A stretch of DNA of 64,000 bases, from positions 156,171,507-156,235,506 of the forward strand of contig BTPG01000003.1 of NCBI GenBank assembly GCA_036245525.1. The letters run 5' to 3'. Below the pieces are notes generated by a model that worked only from the letters and a program-made list of their open reading frames with translations, was not told where the DNA came from and did not search any database. The first letter of the stretch is position 1; every line of letters begins with the position of its first letter. A program made the translations under genes and the position numbers. Below are positions 1 to 53,199 of the stretch, piece by piece. Source of the DNA: Semisulcospira habei (lineage: Eukaryota > Mollusca > Gastropoda > Semisulcospiridae).

Positions 1-170
1 ACTCACTGACCTATTGGCAGATCTGCGAGACTTTTTCAATAGGAGATAATTCAACATCAGAATCAGGTCAAAGACGAAAGGTACAGACCATTGACAACGA
101 GGACAGCTCTCATATAGAAAGGACTTTGTGGGTCATGGTTCATCCCATCTTGTCTTTCTTTTCTTTGCAG

Positions 171-42667
<42,497 letters not shown>

Positions 42668-43330
42668 TACCCTTGGGACTGAATCACCGACTGACTTGGA
42701 CTGAAGCACTGTGCACACTCTAACTCACTAAATACACTCTGAAGCACTGTGTACACTCTGAACTGTGGACCCTACCGGACATGAAGTGCGCCATTTTAAT
42801 GACGCTGATTGGGTTTCTTCGTCTATTCAACACAACAGAACCCAAAACAGCCGTCAAAGGAACATAGATGCAAGTGGTTTCAACAAGAGGCATAGATCCT
42901 CATGAGCCCCCGCATTTACGAGCTCATGAGGATGTATTCTTTTTGCAGTTAGATGGTGTTCACTGTGGTCTGGCAGTGAAGATGTTAATTAGCCACGACT
43001 GTCAGTTATAGTACATGTGATATGGACACGTTCACAGATACGTGAGGTACAAGTTGGAGACGTACTAAAGCGTGTGGATATATTTGTACTGCGCATTACT
43101 GGTTACGGATATATGGGGTTGCTCGTTACGCATTGTGATTCACGCAACGTATCCGAGACTGGAAACCGGTACGCATCAGTGTCACAGAAACGTTCGCCGT
43201 GAAACAATGCTTGTGTGACCAGCGTAAGACTACCTGTCGGCGATTTTCATGGACCTCCGATGGACAGGTGTGCACGCCTGAGACGACATGGTTTTGGCTT
43301 AATGGAAAACAGTATACATTGTGTAAACCC
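42668..43330 (+). other. Probable 3' UTR and downstream sequence
   Basis: Begins with a tandem phrase (CTGAAGCACTGTG twice). No clear AATAAA close to the stop. It holds a P1 copy (42883-42947); nothing else is recognised. Confidence 0.4.
42883..42947. mobile_element. P1 hairpin core
   Basis: Left arm CAAGAGGCATAGATCCTCAT; the right arm is damaged (GAGGATGTATTCTTTTTGC). Flank phrases of the full element are present on both sides. Confidence 0.7.
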
Positions 43331-43331
43331 T

Positions 43332-43412
43332 TTAACTCTTTGAAGACGTGCCGCAACCGGATTCGCGGCTTAAAGCCGCGAATCCGGTTGCGGCACGTCT
43401 CGAATGTGTTAA
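43332..43412. mobile_element. P3 palindrome, TTAA to TTAA
   Basis: 81 bp: TTAACTCTTTGAAGACGTGC to GCACGTCTCGAATGTGTTAA; inner arms CGCAACCGGATTCGCGGC, perfect around TTAAAG. Confidence 0.9.
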
Positions 43413-43862
43413 CCCGACAGCCACAGGGTTAAGGACACGGGTGATGTACCCCTGGTGAGAAACGAACCTTCGGGCCGCGTGTCCCTAGTTGTCACGCGTA
43501 CAGAGCTTTACGCCGGGAAGTTTACACGGGCTATTTCTCCCTTTGACTTTGTGTACGTGAACGTGTTTGTTGGTTAATTAGGGTTTCACATGCACGACGC
43601 AAGGGTATTTCAGTACAGACGGCCCTGTGCAGTGGGTCGCGCAAGCAAAGATAGCGCCTATGAGAGTACGGTCTGAATACGGATGAATTCAGGCGCACTG
43701 CAACTTTGACAGCTATACCCAATGCGCAAAAGCCAATCTTGACTGTTTCTGTGGGTATCAAGGCATTTATGAGATGCGGAGAGAACACTTTTGAGGGAAA
43801 ACCCCGTCAAAACCGTCATCATTTGCATTTACGATGATAAATCTGCACTGCCACGGTAAAAG

Positions 43863-43945
43863 CTAGTATGTCCATTTTTTTGTGCAGAGGGAGATTTTCA
43901 AAGTTGACAATGTCGCTTTGCACACAAATGGATGTACTAGCTATT
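43863..43945. repeat. Hairpin, single-copy type
   Basis: CTAGTATGTCCATTTTTTTG with CAAATGGATGTACTAG, and TGCAGAG with CTTTGCA inside. Confidence 0.55.
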
Positions 43946-44079
43946 GCAACCGTAGAGCAGAAATAAGGAGAACTGCCAGAGGAATTTTGTTTTTAATTAG
44001 TAATGTCGCACTGGGATTATATCATCCAGCACCTTTATTACAAAAGCGTGTTTTCCGAGTGTGCGTGTATGTTTGGAAA

Positions 44080-44240
44080 ATCCCAGCCAAGAAAGAAACG
44101 CGTTTAGAAATGACAAGTACAAACATCGCTATACTCGTCCCTTCAAAGCGCGTTTCTTTCTCTAAAAGAAACACCCTTAAAAAGGACGCGTACAAACATG
44201 TCGTGCTTGTCCTTTTTAAGCGTGTTTCTTTCTTTGTTCG
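44080..44240. repeat. Hairpin, nested arms
   Basis: Left AAGAAAGAAACGCGTTTAGA with right GCGTGTTTCTTTCTTTG, plus an inner pair (AAAAAGGACGCGTACAAACA with a GTGCTTGTCCTTTTT complement). Two rounds of arm duplication seem likely. Confidence 0.55.
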
Positions 44241-44811
44241 GCATTTTTTTGCATTATGTACACGTTCGTAAGTCCCGTTTTTTTTTGTTTTTTTTTTTGT
44301 TACCATTCTATTTGAAGCTCTCCGCCTTGAGGCCCATGTCAAGATGGATGTGTACGGGTGGGAGATATGATGCTCGCATAACTTTATATGACAATATAAT
44401 TATGTGTGATTTTTTTTTTTCAAAATCACAGACCAATCTCTTTGGAAAAATTCGCCAGACAAATGTGTATTCGTGGAAACCTCACCCATTAACACAGGAA
44501 TTTTTTTTTATAAATAGAGAGAGAAATCCATCTTCGTTTGAATATACGACTCGACTGTCGAAGTTCCCCGAATATTTACTTTGGCGACATTAGCCAGCGG
44601 GGCAGTTTTTGTTTTTCGTTTTCTTTTCTTTTTTGTCTTTTTTTTTTTTTCTTTTTTTCTTTTTTTTTTTTTTTTTTTTGGTCGTTCGTCTGAATTTAAA
44701 GTATATATGCGTGTGTCAGTCGTTGTTGCAACTGTGAGCGGTCTTGGGCACAAATTGCTGTTTAAAAAAATTCAAACGTACTTGTGCTTAACCCTAGTCT
44801 TGAAATCCGAA

Positions 44812-44885
44812 TGTGTGTTGGTCTGTGATTTTCGACCTTACGGCCTTCAGCCGGAAGGTCCAAAATCACAGATCAGCGCACACAC
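44812..44885. repeat. H2 hairpin
   Basis: TGGTCTGTGATTTTCGACCT and AGGTCCAAAATCACAGATCA around ACGGCCTTCAGCCGG. Confidence 0.8.
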
Positions 44886-45044
44886 AATTTGATAGACTTG
44901 TACTTTGGTTGGAACATGACAACAACAGGCAATGTTCCCAAGAAATTTGTACAGTGTATGTCTGCAAGGGAAAAAAAAAAAAAAAAAAAAAATGTATCAT
45001 ACTGGGCTGCTGCAAGCAAAGCGTTCGTTTCTCCAGGAAACAAT

Positions 45045-45153
45045 TCCAGTAAAAAGAGTTCTTCGGGCCGAGGTCGGCCGCAGTTGGCCCGCGCATTTTT
45101 GTGCGCGGGCCGAATGCGGCTGACATCGGCCTAAAGACGTCTCGCTTACTGGA
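45045..45153. repeat. H1 hairpin with CCAGTAA ends
   Basis: Outer TTCCAGTAAAAAGAG and CTCGCTTACTGGAA; inner GGGCCGAGGTCGGCCGCAGT and its complement around GCGCATTTTTGTGCGC. Confidence 0.8.
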
Positions 45154-45627
45154 ACAAGCCGAAGTTTAAGTTGACCGCTGTGTACCGTGCGGCCAGCTGC
45201 GGCTGAGGACCTTTTGCTTGTGACCTTATCTGAGCAACCAAAATGGATGACATTGATATGAAAGATGCCAAATGTATGAGTACGCTGCCCTAGTTATGTT
45301 TATATGTATAATATAAATTGACGTTTCAGGTAAATGTTTCTGCCTCTCTGTATGAGTATGCTGCCATAGTTATGTGTATGTGTATGTAGATATAAATTGA
45401 CATTTCAGGTAAATGTTTCTGTCTCGAATTCTAGTTGTACAGCCGTCTGGTGATAACTGAAAAACGAACAATACGCACGAGTCTTTATTGGACAGTGGTA
45501 ATACGACCATACGCATCTAATCTTTTTCACAGCTGTGTATAATTGCATTCAGAATGTGGGTTTTTTATGTCCATTTTATAGGTGTTTTGTGATTGAAGTC
45601 CATTTAGGCGGCTGTTGCGAGCGTACG

Positions 45628-45669
45628 CACGCACACACACATACACACACACACACGCACGCACGCACA

Positions 45670-45725
<56 letters not shown>
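45628..45725. repeat. (CA)n microsatellite
   Basis: CA and CACG blocks over about 100 bp. Confidence 0.95.
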
Positions 45726-45727
<2 letters not shown>

Positions 45728-45854
45728 ACGTAATATATACGGATGTGCCACCCGCGCGCAGACAAGTGTCCGCACACGTACACACCGACATAAATATAAA
45801 ATGTACACACTGCGACACCTGCCAACCATACTTCTGTAACATGTTTATGTATAC

Positions 45855-45953
45855 TCGCGAGCAAAAGAAATGCGACAATTTTGGAGTCATCGCCGGAAAC
45901 ACCGCACTGTTTCCGATGATTCCAAATATGTCGCATTTCTTTTGCTCGTCAGT
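45855..45953. repeat. H4 hairpin
   Basis: GCGAGCAAAAGAAATGCGAC and its complement flank GGAGTCATCGCCGG and TTCCGATGATTCC inner arms. Confidence 0.8.
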
Positions 45954-46011
45954 ACAGTTCTGGTGTTATTTCAGCCTCTAGTCTGTGATTAATTTTACCA
46001 TAAATTCCCAC

Positions 46012-46076
46012 GACTGGTCTGTGATTTTGGACTTTTCAGTTTCAGGCTGTAAGGTTGAGAATCACAGGTCAGCTCT
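46012..46076. repeat. H2 hairpin
   Basis: GACTGGTCTGTGATTTTGGA and AATCACAGGTCAG; imperfect centre. Confidence 0.65.
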
Positions 46077-46138
46077 CATGCAATTTATTTTTCCATCCAG
46101 TTGTCCATGCCCCTGAACCTACTTAACTGTATTTAGTG

Positions 46139-46229
46139 TTAACCCTTTGGCTGTCGGCAGCGCTTTTTGTCGCGACGATTTCCGCAGGAATCATCGCGAC
46201 AAAAACCGCTACCGACAGCCAAAGGGTTA
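46139..46229. mobile_element. P2 palindrome
   Basis: TTAACCCTTTGGCTGTCG to CGACAGCCAAAGGGTTAT; the arms differ at GCGCTTTTT versus AAAAACCGC. Confidence 0.9.
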
Positions 46230-46472
46230 TTTTTTGTTGTTGTTGTTGCTGTTCGTCATGTGAGTCGTGTTGCCAGACGTGACTCTGCTGTGTCATGTAT
46301 CACCGTCACTGTGGTTCAAGTGTTTTTACCTCGTCCTGCAATATCCCGTTGTCTTCAGCTGCATACCTGTCAATGTATCATGTGTACATGCCTTCATTCT
46401 TTTCTTGCGGCGTAACCAAAAACAAATCGAGGTCAAGAAAGAAATACGTTGTGCATTGCGTCTGTGTATGTA

Positions 46473-46683
46473 GCCGCTCAGTGCCAGCTAACGCAGATTG
46501 TGTTTGTGTAATCTTCGTTGATTCAACACCAACAGGTTGCAGCTGTCCCAGGAGCATGGATTCAAAGTGGTGTCAGCAAGAGGTGTAGATCCTCATGAGC
46601 CCCCGCGACAGCGGGGGCTCATGAGGATCTACACCTCTTGCAGGTGGGTGGCATTCAAATCATCTCGGCACTGAACGGGTTAA
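46473..46683. mobile_element. P1 element with TTAA right end
   Basis: Flanks CTCAGTGCCAGCTAACGC and CTCGGCACTGAACGGGTTAA; hairpin 46576-46641 has the matched private variant GGTGTAG / CTACACC in both arms. Confidence 0.85.
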
Positions 46684-46737
46684 AGTCGACCCACAAACCC
46701 TGCACCGTAAAAATCACAGACCAGCCCACATATCCTC

Positions 46738-46812
46738 CTCCCCTCTCCCCCTCCCTCCCTTCCCCCTCTCCCCCCCCCCCCTCGCCTCCCCACACCCCCC
46801 CCCCCTCCCCGT
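46738..46812. repeat. C/T-rich low-complexity tract
   Basis: CCCTCC and poly-C runs. Confidence 0.9.
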
Positions 46813-46924
46813 TTCGCCCAATGTTGCAATGTCCTCACACCTTATTGTGTTTAGTGTTGATTTTTTTTTAAAATACAAATTCACACAAACTGCTGATTTT
46901 CATGAAGTGAAAATAACATTGACA

Positions 46925-46986
46925 ACCCAATGCGCAAAAAGGCCATCGGGCCGACGTCGGCCCGATGGCCTTTTTGCGCATTGGGT
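46925..46986. repeat. H1 hairpin, minimal and perfect
   Basis: 62-bp perfect palindrome from ACCCAATGCGCAAAAAGGCC to the complementary GGGT, centred on GACGTC. Confidence 0.92.
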
Positions 46987-47284
46987 AATGTATTGCATGA
47001 CTATGTTGCAATCCCGTATCTGTAATTTATTGCCTGGTATATATCACTGTTGATCGCTACGATTGCTGTGTTTGACGAAATCTATGTGTAAATCTGGCAT
47101 AATATCACTGTTAATGATGAAATAAATCACGTTTGTGTCGCACATCAAGGATCACTTGGTTTTTGTGAGTTTTATTCGATCTTTTCCTGTTGCAACAATA
47201 CGTGCGCGTGCCGATCTGCGATATCAGACCTTTCGGGTGTAGTCCTCACTGTTCAAACTCACAGACCAGCATGCACACAAATTC

Positions 47285-47308
47285 TTTTGTCGATGCCCGT
47301 TGGCAAAG

Positions 47309-47368
<60 letters not shown>

Positions 47369-48005
47369 TAGTTCTAATATAGCGCTGTATCCTCGGGAAA
47401 AGACTCTAAAAGCGTTGTACGTCAAGATTATTTAACTAGGAAAATGATACGATGTGAGGTACAAACAGCATACAAAATTACATACATTCGCAAATACACT
47501 AGCAAGCACATCTAGACAATATTGACACAAAACTCGTCGGAAAGATTTCAAGAACACGTGAAGATACATGTATATATGGGATAAAGCAGGCTACCTCAAA
47601 CCATTTCAAAGGCCGGATTGGCAAAAAATACGTTCGCAGTCTGGCAATAAAAATGGCCAAGGAATGTGCGTGGCCGGTATCATGGGGAAGGCTGTTCCAC
47701 TCCTTGGCGGCTTGGAAGGAGAAGGAGCGCTGTACAAAGATTTTTTATAGATATACTGGAGGTGGTCAACTTTATGTCATCAGTGCTGGAGCGCTCTGGC
47801 GGGTTTGTAGACACTGACACAGGAGGACAAATATGCCGGGAGAGTTTTGTCAAAGGAGAGTTTTGTCAAAAACTTGATAAGTGAGGGATGCAATTTTGAA
47901 TTCAATTCTCAACTTCACAGGAAGCCAGTGCAGCTGTTTAAGCAGGGGAGTGATGTGGTCGCACTTTGATTTTTTTTCAGAACAAATTCTTGCTGCATGG
48001 TTTTA
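47285..48005 (-). mobile_element. CR1/L2-type LINE 3' end
   Basis: On the minus strand, 48000-47690 decodes with frame breaks into KCDHITPLLKQLHWLPVK, IEFKIASL and YLSSCVSVYKPAR, the same C-terminal block as in the LINE at 6480-6750. The 3' UTR (GCGCTATATTAGAAC) ends in an (AAT)n-type tail at 47310-47366. Confidence 0.8.
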
Positions 48006-48121
48006 GATTTTTTGGGAGCCTGGATCCTATATATGCAGAGATGGATCCACAACACACGAAATCTCATGCGTTCTTCCTTTTTGACGCCAAACTAGTGAAC
48101 CTCAGTCTTTAACTGAGGCAG

Positions 48122-48225
48122 TTCCCAGTCAGCAAAAGGTCTCCGAGCCGACGTCAGCCTACCCTGGCCTGCGCACAGTTGTGCGCGGGCCTACGTAGGC
48201 TGACCTCTTCCCGAAGTCCTTTCTG
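48122..48225. repeat. H1 hairpin
   Basis: CAGTCAGCAAAAGGTCTCCG left; complement on the right is imperfect (CCCGAAGTCCTTTCTGG); centre GCGCACAGTTGTGCGC. Confidence 0.7.
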
Positions 48226-48297
48226 GATGTTAGTTTGGACACAGCGTTGAAGCAGACGACACTTTATTTTTTACAAAATGCAACTAACTGAGGAAGA

Positions 48298-48374
48298 ACG
48301 ATTTCAAGGGTAATTCCAGAATGTCTTGGCGTCTCAAGGCATCAAGCTATACTGGCACCAGCCTTGAATTCTCA
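48298..48374. mobile_element. P6-type hairpin core, degraded
   Basis: GATTTCAAGGGTAATTCCAG with CTGGCACCAGCCTTGAATTC arms around CTCAAGG. Confidence 0.6.
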
Positions 48375-48379
48375 CTGAT

Positions 48380-49060
48380 GTTCGATCCTATTTGTCGTCG
48401 TATTGTGTCAGAGCCGCCTAAGCCTATTAGCTGTAAGGGCCGGCTTGCAGAACTGGCTGTATTTTAAGTTGGGTGATGAACAAATATTGCACACTTTTTC
48501 TTGCGTTTATAGTCTGTACGTGTCAAATTCTTGTACGGAAGGGCTGGCCACGAGTACCTGATTATCCATCACCTCCATACCGTTCCAACCAGATGCATTT
48601 ATTGTGACGTGCGTGGTGCACAAAACACACGTGTTCCCTGCTGGTGTTTGCTGCACGTGCTTGGCTGGCATACGACGCGAGCTTTGGGGAGACTGGGTGA
48701 ACGTGCGGGGTGTTCTCGGTCTGTTTGCATGGACAGCTTCATGGTTGTTTCCAATTACAACTTCTCTTGGAGTGCCGGCTTCGCTGCACGGCCTGACCGC
48801 ATTAACGGCAGAACGCTGAGAGTTCTCGCGTGGTCTGGGAGTTGGATGGAGACAGGTGACCCGTGTTGGTCCCTCTAAGTGTTGTTGCCTGAAAGAAATA
48901 CATTGGCGGAAGCATTATAGACGAATCATAACCTCATGACCTCGCCGAAGCCTGGGCTACTAAGGATATTTGTTTTGGACCTATGCTATGTTTACGTCAA
49001 TTTTGTACCAAGTAAGCAAATGTTACGCGACACAAATTGCCACCATATATCCAGGATGGG
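48380..49060. other. Unassigned intergenic sequence
   Basis: Contains plus-strand open frames of about 115 codons with no recognisable domain and no splice or family support. I would not call a gene. Confidence 0.35.
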
Positions 49061-49067
49061 TGTTCCC

Positions 49068-49131
49068 CAGTAGCAAGACGTCTTCGGTCCCACTGCGGCC
49101 GTCGTGGGCCCCAGGGTCTATGCTTACTGGG
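49068..49131. repeat. H1 hairpin, truncated
   Basis: CCCAGTAGCAAGACGTCTTC left and GTCTATGCTTACTGGG right; much of one arm is deleted. Confidence 0.65.
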
Positions 49132-49871
49132 TTGTTTGTTGTAGTGTCAAAGTGCTCTGGCGGGCGAACGGTGACGAAAAATGTGTGGCAGTACGGTATA
49201 TACTATCTTCCAATTCCATTCACATTTTCTTTTTTTTTAAAAAGAACAGATGCTTGCTTTCATTTGTGCTCTCCTGACCACAATACACAGACCACCGACA
49301 TGTTTTTTTTCTGTTCCTGAGAGAGTGTGCCAAATGTTTCGATGTTTATGCACGCACCTTCAGCCATTTTGATAACTATTTTAAACAGCTCTGGTATGCG
49401 CACACACCAATGTTCAGTGTCTAGTCTGTGTTTTCTGCACAATCAAAGAGTGTGCCCTGTGTTTTCAGAAAATAAAATGGAACCCAACGACCATGTCTCA
49501 AAATTGCCCGAATTTTCTAATGACAGCATTTTCTGAGTCAAGTCAGCTGCATTGTCGTACTCGAACACTTGAACCGTACCGCACGTGTTCTTTATAACAC
49601 TCAATATGCATTGATCACAGGCTGCGTATAAATAAAGCTGAAGTTACTGCAAAGTCTGTATTTCCACGCTTCACATTTTCAGATTTGACGGTCGATAACA
49701 CCACAACAAAACACGGTCTGTTCTTGTGGTTTGCTGCATCAGTCAGCTGGACTTATGATCTCTAAGTGACATCAAGAATCATTTGTCTACAGTGTTTAGT
49801 GATTTTACTGTGCGGTTTTGAATCGTGCACAGTTTTTTTTTAATAATATTATTCAGTATAAATAAACTTAC

Positions 49872-50012
49872 GCAACGACCTCTGCGGTCGTACCGATGGG
49901 CCTTACCACCCGTCTGGCCCTGATGTTTCTCCTGCCGCAACAGCAGCACGCAATCATCAAGGCACTGGCCGCGGCGAGACCACCCAGAGTAGCTCCGACA
50001 ATGTCGGTTGTA
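49872..50012 (-). CDS. Gene B exon 3: transmembrane helix
   Basis: Phase 2 in: AG plus T gives Ser. Encodes TTDIVGATLGGLAAASALMI, ACCCCGRR and PIGTTAEVV. The exon end is set by GC|GTAAGT; if unspliced, the next in-frame codon is TAA. Confidence 0.75.
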
Positions 50013-50054
50013 CTGAAAACATGCAAACAAAGAAAGAAACAAACAAACAAACGA

Positions 50055-50115
<61 letters not shown>

Positions 50116-51081
50116 GTTATTTCTACCTCAGATCCAGTCCAGAGACAGTGGACAGTGCGCAGGCCAACGATGATTGACCTTGCCCCGGGGACCTTCAGCT
50201 TTGCTGGCTATTATTGCACCTATATCTTTTGTAAACTCAGCATCAAATTAACCCCTCAAAGCATTCTCAAGGAAAAAGGATGCACAGAGGTGTCAGCAAG
50301 AGGCATAGATCCTCATGAGCCCCCGCAATTGCGGGGCTCATGAAGATCTATGTCTCATGCAGTTAGGATGTGTTCAGTATTCCTCGGCAGTGGTCATGAC
50401 TAACGCCGGCGGTCTGACCTTTCAGTACCGCGATATTCTGAGGTATGTTGACCCGTGTTCCCACCTGATGTCGCAGCAGAAGCGTAAAGGCCAGACCCCA
50501 CAGCAGCCGCTCTTGCAATAGTAGGCTGTGCGCACGCCATTGCCGAACTCCGTCTTATAATGGGCGTGCATATCGCAGTAGTCACACCTCACAAAATCTG
50601 AGACAAAAACTATCAACGAGAAGCCCTGAAAGTTTGAAGCTACCCGCTCCAGGCAGTAAAGGGCTAATAGATCACAATATCGCCTTTCAAAATGTTCTTA
50701 GTATTTCTTTTAACGATGCTGGCCAATTATGAAGTTTGAATGTCGTAAAATGAAAGACTTTCCTGCTCTTCTTCATGTTCGTACGCAGGAGAATTCCTTC
50801 CGTTATGCTCAAAAAGCAGCGGAAAACCTCTGGTACGCGTGCCTACTCACAACGATTATGAAATGAAAGGCAAACAAGTCTTAGTTGGGGTAATACAACA
50901 TGGATAACAAGTTGTATAGGCGAACTTTAGAAATCAAAGCCCGCAATGGAGCAGACTACATTAATGTTTAGTGAATTGATGCTGCACATCATAATTATGT
51001 GGGTAGTGGACCGTTGTCATACATACCGACAAAAATAGACACCAGTATAAAATAAAGAGGATGGGGCAGCCCATCAAACAT
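49872..51081 (-). CDS. CYYR1/Shisa-like small membrane protein (gene B)
   Basis: Minus-strand exons 51081-51027 (signal), 50597-50465 (Cys-rich) and 50012-49872 (TM) join in phase 1 then 2. The product starts MFDGLPHPLYFILVSIFV, a likely signal peptide. The lumenal part has CDYCDMH, then AYYCKSGCCGVWPLRFCC, the YxxxGCCG....CC signature. The single TM helix is IVGATLGGLAAASALMIACC, followed by a basic juxtamembrane GRRNIRARR. About 110 residues if translation reads to the TAA at 49868. However, GTAAGT overlaps that stop, so a further tail exon is likely. Proteins of this type are small type I membrane adaptors of unclear function. It lies head to tail with its relative at 54282-59790. Confidence 0.75.
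50060..50115. repeat. (ATT)n microsatellite
   Basis: About 18 ATT units. Confidence 0.95.
50296..50360. mobile_element. P1 hairpin core
   Basis: GCAAGAGGCATAGATCCTCA; right arm ATGAAGATCTATGTCTCATGC with three differences; followed by family flank CTCGGCAGTG. Confidence 0.75.
50465..50597 (-). CDS. Gene B exon 2: cysteine-rich lumenal segment
   Basis: Acceptor TTTTTGTCTCAG, donor AG|GTGGGA; phase 1 in, phase 2 out, 43 full codons. Eight cysteines including YYCKSGCCG and RFCC. I chose this acceptor over the AG ten bases further in because it fits the phase of the signal exon and has a better pyrimidine tract. Confidence 0.78.
51027..51081 (-). CDS. Gene B exon 1: start codon and signal peptide
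   Basis: 55 coding nt. ATG at 51081 (reading down) begins MFDGLPHPLYFILVSIFV, with donor G|GTATGT. Upstream 5' UTR runs to the right, limit unknown. Supported by the hydrophobic run, the donor and the phase match to exon 2. Confidence 0.65.
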
Positions 51082-51258
51082 GCTGCTTTCACAGCTTCTG
51101 TCGTCGCCACATCGGAGTCTGTGCTAGTGATATAACTCTGGCGTAATCAACAAACGACACCGTGTGTGTTGCCGTGTGATACTCCCTATCACTTTGAGAT
51201 AAGCATTTCATAAGATAGCATCATAAGAACCATAAAGTGTAGCATGAGAGAGCGTAAA

Positions 51259-51323
51259 CCTGCGCCAGCCTCTATGCAAGGTGCGCAGCTATCATTGCGC
51301 ACTTTGCATACAGGCTGGCGCAT
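51259..51323. repeat. Hairpin, single-copy type
   Basis: TGCGCCAGCCTCTATGCAAG and CTTTGCATACAGGCTGGCGCA; near-perfect arms around GCTATC. Confidence 0.75.
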
Positions 51324-51481
51324 TTTTGCGCACTCTCTGCATAGATCCTACATAGAAAGACAAACCAGGTCCTCAAAACGAGGTCAGCCGGGGAGTTGCT
51401 TCCCCTGTTCTGACCATGCAAGCAGCCGGTCAACACACTATTGTATTACCATTAGAAAAAAACATTAACTATTTAGGATCT

Positions 51482-51775
51482 TTGCTCTCTGCTTTGTGCT
51501 CTCTCACCATGAAAGAACATTGTGTTGTGGCTTGCGCAATGTTAGCGCTTTCTCAGCATGAGAGAACCTCAGTTGCCTTGTGGCTTGCGCAATGGTCGCG
51601 CTCTGTCACCATGAGAGAAGTATACTTGCCTTGTGGCTTGCGCGTTGTATTTGCTCTCTCTCCATGAGAGTGCCTTGCGTTGTGGATTGCGCAATGTTTG
51701 CGCTTTCTCAGCATGAGAATACTTTGCGTTGTGGCTTGCGCAATGTTTGCGCTCTCTCATCATGAGAGAAAGTAA
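51482..51775. repeat. About 50-bp tandem repeat, 6 units
   Basis: The unit contains TTGTGGCTTGCGCAATG and CGCTCTCTCACCATGAGAG. The unit includes a small CTCTC...GAGAG palindrome. Confidence 0.85.
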
Positions 51776-51903
51776 CGTTGTCCCTTGCGCAGTATGTGTA
51801 TGATCTCATGTGCACAGGATTGGGACGATCGCTAGGTAATCGGTCGCGTCTTCACACGGTTAGTTGTATTATGCAACGATCATCCCATGCCTGTGCTCTC
51901 ACC

Positions 51904-52130
51904 TTAATCCCTTCACTGCCTAGGAAACGTGAACATGATCCAACTCCAAGAGACATAGATACCCATGAGCCCCCGCGACTGCGGGGGCTCATGAGGATCT
52001 ATGCCTCTTGCTGAGACCAATGTGTATCCACGTTTCTTGGACAGTGTGGGTTTTTGGTCGTTGAAAGAACCAAGATTTCAGAAATAAAAATGCACGTACA
52101 GTGTACGTACAGTGGCAGGGAAGATGTTAA
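51904..52130. mobile_element. P1 element, TTAA to TTAA
   Basis: 227 bp, full length: TTAATCCCTTCACTGCC start, GTGGCAGGGAAGATGTTAA end, hairpin 51946-52011, and a doubled ACGTACAGTG near the right end. Confidence 0.88.
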
Positions 52131-52170
52131 TATGAATTTTTCTGTCTGTCTGACGGTTTAGCTACACGCT

Positions 52171-52248
52171 ACGGGTGTGCGTGTGAGTGTCTTTGTGCGT
52201 GTGTGCGTGCGTGCGTGTGATGTGTGTGATGTGTGTGTGTGTATGTGT

Positions 52249-52343
<95 letters not shown>
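52171..52343. repeat. (GT)n microsatellite
   Basis: About 170 bp of GT with CGTGCGTG blocks at its left end. Confidence 0.95.
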
Positions 52344-52344
<1 letters not shown>

Positions 52345-52730
52345 ATCTGTGTGCTGATTAACAACTGACTATGAAAAATGCAAAAATATAGAACACAACA
52401 GTGTCTGACAAATGTGCAGGCTTATGTATTACTTTCATGGTCTCAATTTTGCGTACAAATTTGAGCAATGTACATTTCTATTTCTTTTCTTTTTTTCTAA
52501 ATAGAAAAAGTATATCGAAAACAAAAATATAACTGTTCTGAATGATAAATGTCGCATATTTAATTCGGCAGCTGGCAACGTTTAATTAGCTGGCGAGTAA
52601 ATCTAGCGCATTCCACGAATCCATCATAGATCAGCTGACTGATCATTCACGAATGATCACAAACACGCAAAATCACAGACAAGCACACATATACTGTGGA
52701 TGAAGTATGCTCTATAGACAAACTTCTATT
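52345..52730. other. Unassigned AT-rich intergenic sequence
   Basis: No ORF or element apart from a short H2 arm (CAAAATCACAGACAAGCACA) near 52668. Confidence 0.4.
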
Positions 52731-52736
52731 CAACCA

Positions 52737-52827
52737 TAACCCTTTGGCTGTCGGTAGCGCTTTTTGTCGCGATGATTCCGGCAGGAATCATCGCGACAAA
52801 AAGCGCTACCGACAGCCGAAGGGTTAA
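52737..52827. mobile_element. P2 palindrome
   Basis: 91 bp, nearly perfect: ATAACCCTTTGGCTGTCGG to CCGACAGCCGAAGGGTTAA. Both arms share GCGCTTTTT / AAAAAGCGC, unlike most copies. Confidence 0.9.
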
Positions 52828-52835
52828 AATGTACT

Positions 52836-52906
52836 GTGTGCTGATCTGTATTTTTGGACTTTGCGGCCTAGACCCGGCAAGATCCAAATTCACAGACTAG
52901 CACGCA
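52836..52906. repeat. H2 hairpin
   Basis: GTGCTGATCTGTATTTTTGG and CCAAATTCACAGACTAGCAC with a GCGGCCTAGACC centre. Confidence 0.7.
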
Positions 52907-52926
52907 TTGTGAAAGAAGCGTATTAT

Positions 52927-52995
52927 GACACTGGTTGTCTCCCTCGATTCGCTGCTGCTATCAGCGGCAGCTATTCAACGGGGACAACTAGTGTG
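52927..52995. repeat. H3 hairpin
   Basis: GACACTGGTTGTCTCCCTCG to CGGGGACAACTAGTGTG; centre TGCTGCTATCAGCGGCA. Confidence 0.75.
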
Positions 52996-53133
52996 TTGTA
53001 TTGTTCGATTTCAGTATATGACACTAGCGAAAAATAAACATCTGTTATGCAGGACGGATTTATGAATTAGTGAAGCGCCATTGAAACATTGAGATGATCA
53101 CCCGACTTTGCCCCGACACCGCCAAATATACAC

Positions 53134-53198
53134 CACACTTGCTGTCTCCCTCGATTCTCTGACGCAGCGGTAGCGAATCGAGGGAGACAACCAGTGTG
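53134..53198. repeat. H3 hairpin
   Basis: CACACTTGCTGTCTCCCTCG to CGAGGGAGACAACCAGTGTG. Confidence 0.75.
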
Positions 53199-53199
53199 C

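Noticed and set aside
48531..48878. 115-codon plus-strand ORF
   Set aside because: No recognisable domain, hydrophobic pattern or splice partners; could be chance.
50449..50587. Alternative acceptor of gene B exon 2 ten bases inside (TTTTGTGAG)
   Set aside because: It breaks the phase with the signal exon and has a poorer pyrimidine tract than TTTTTGTCTCAG.
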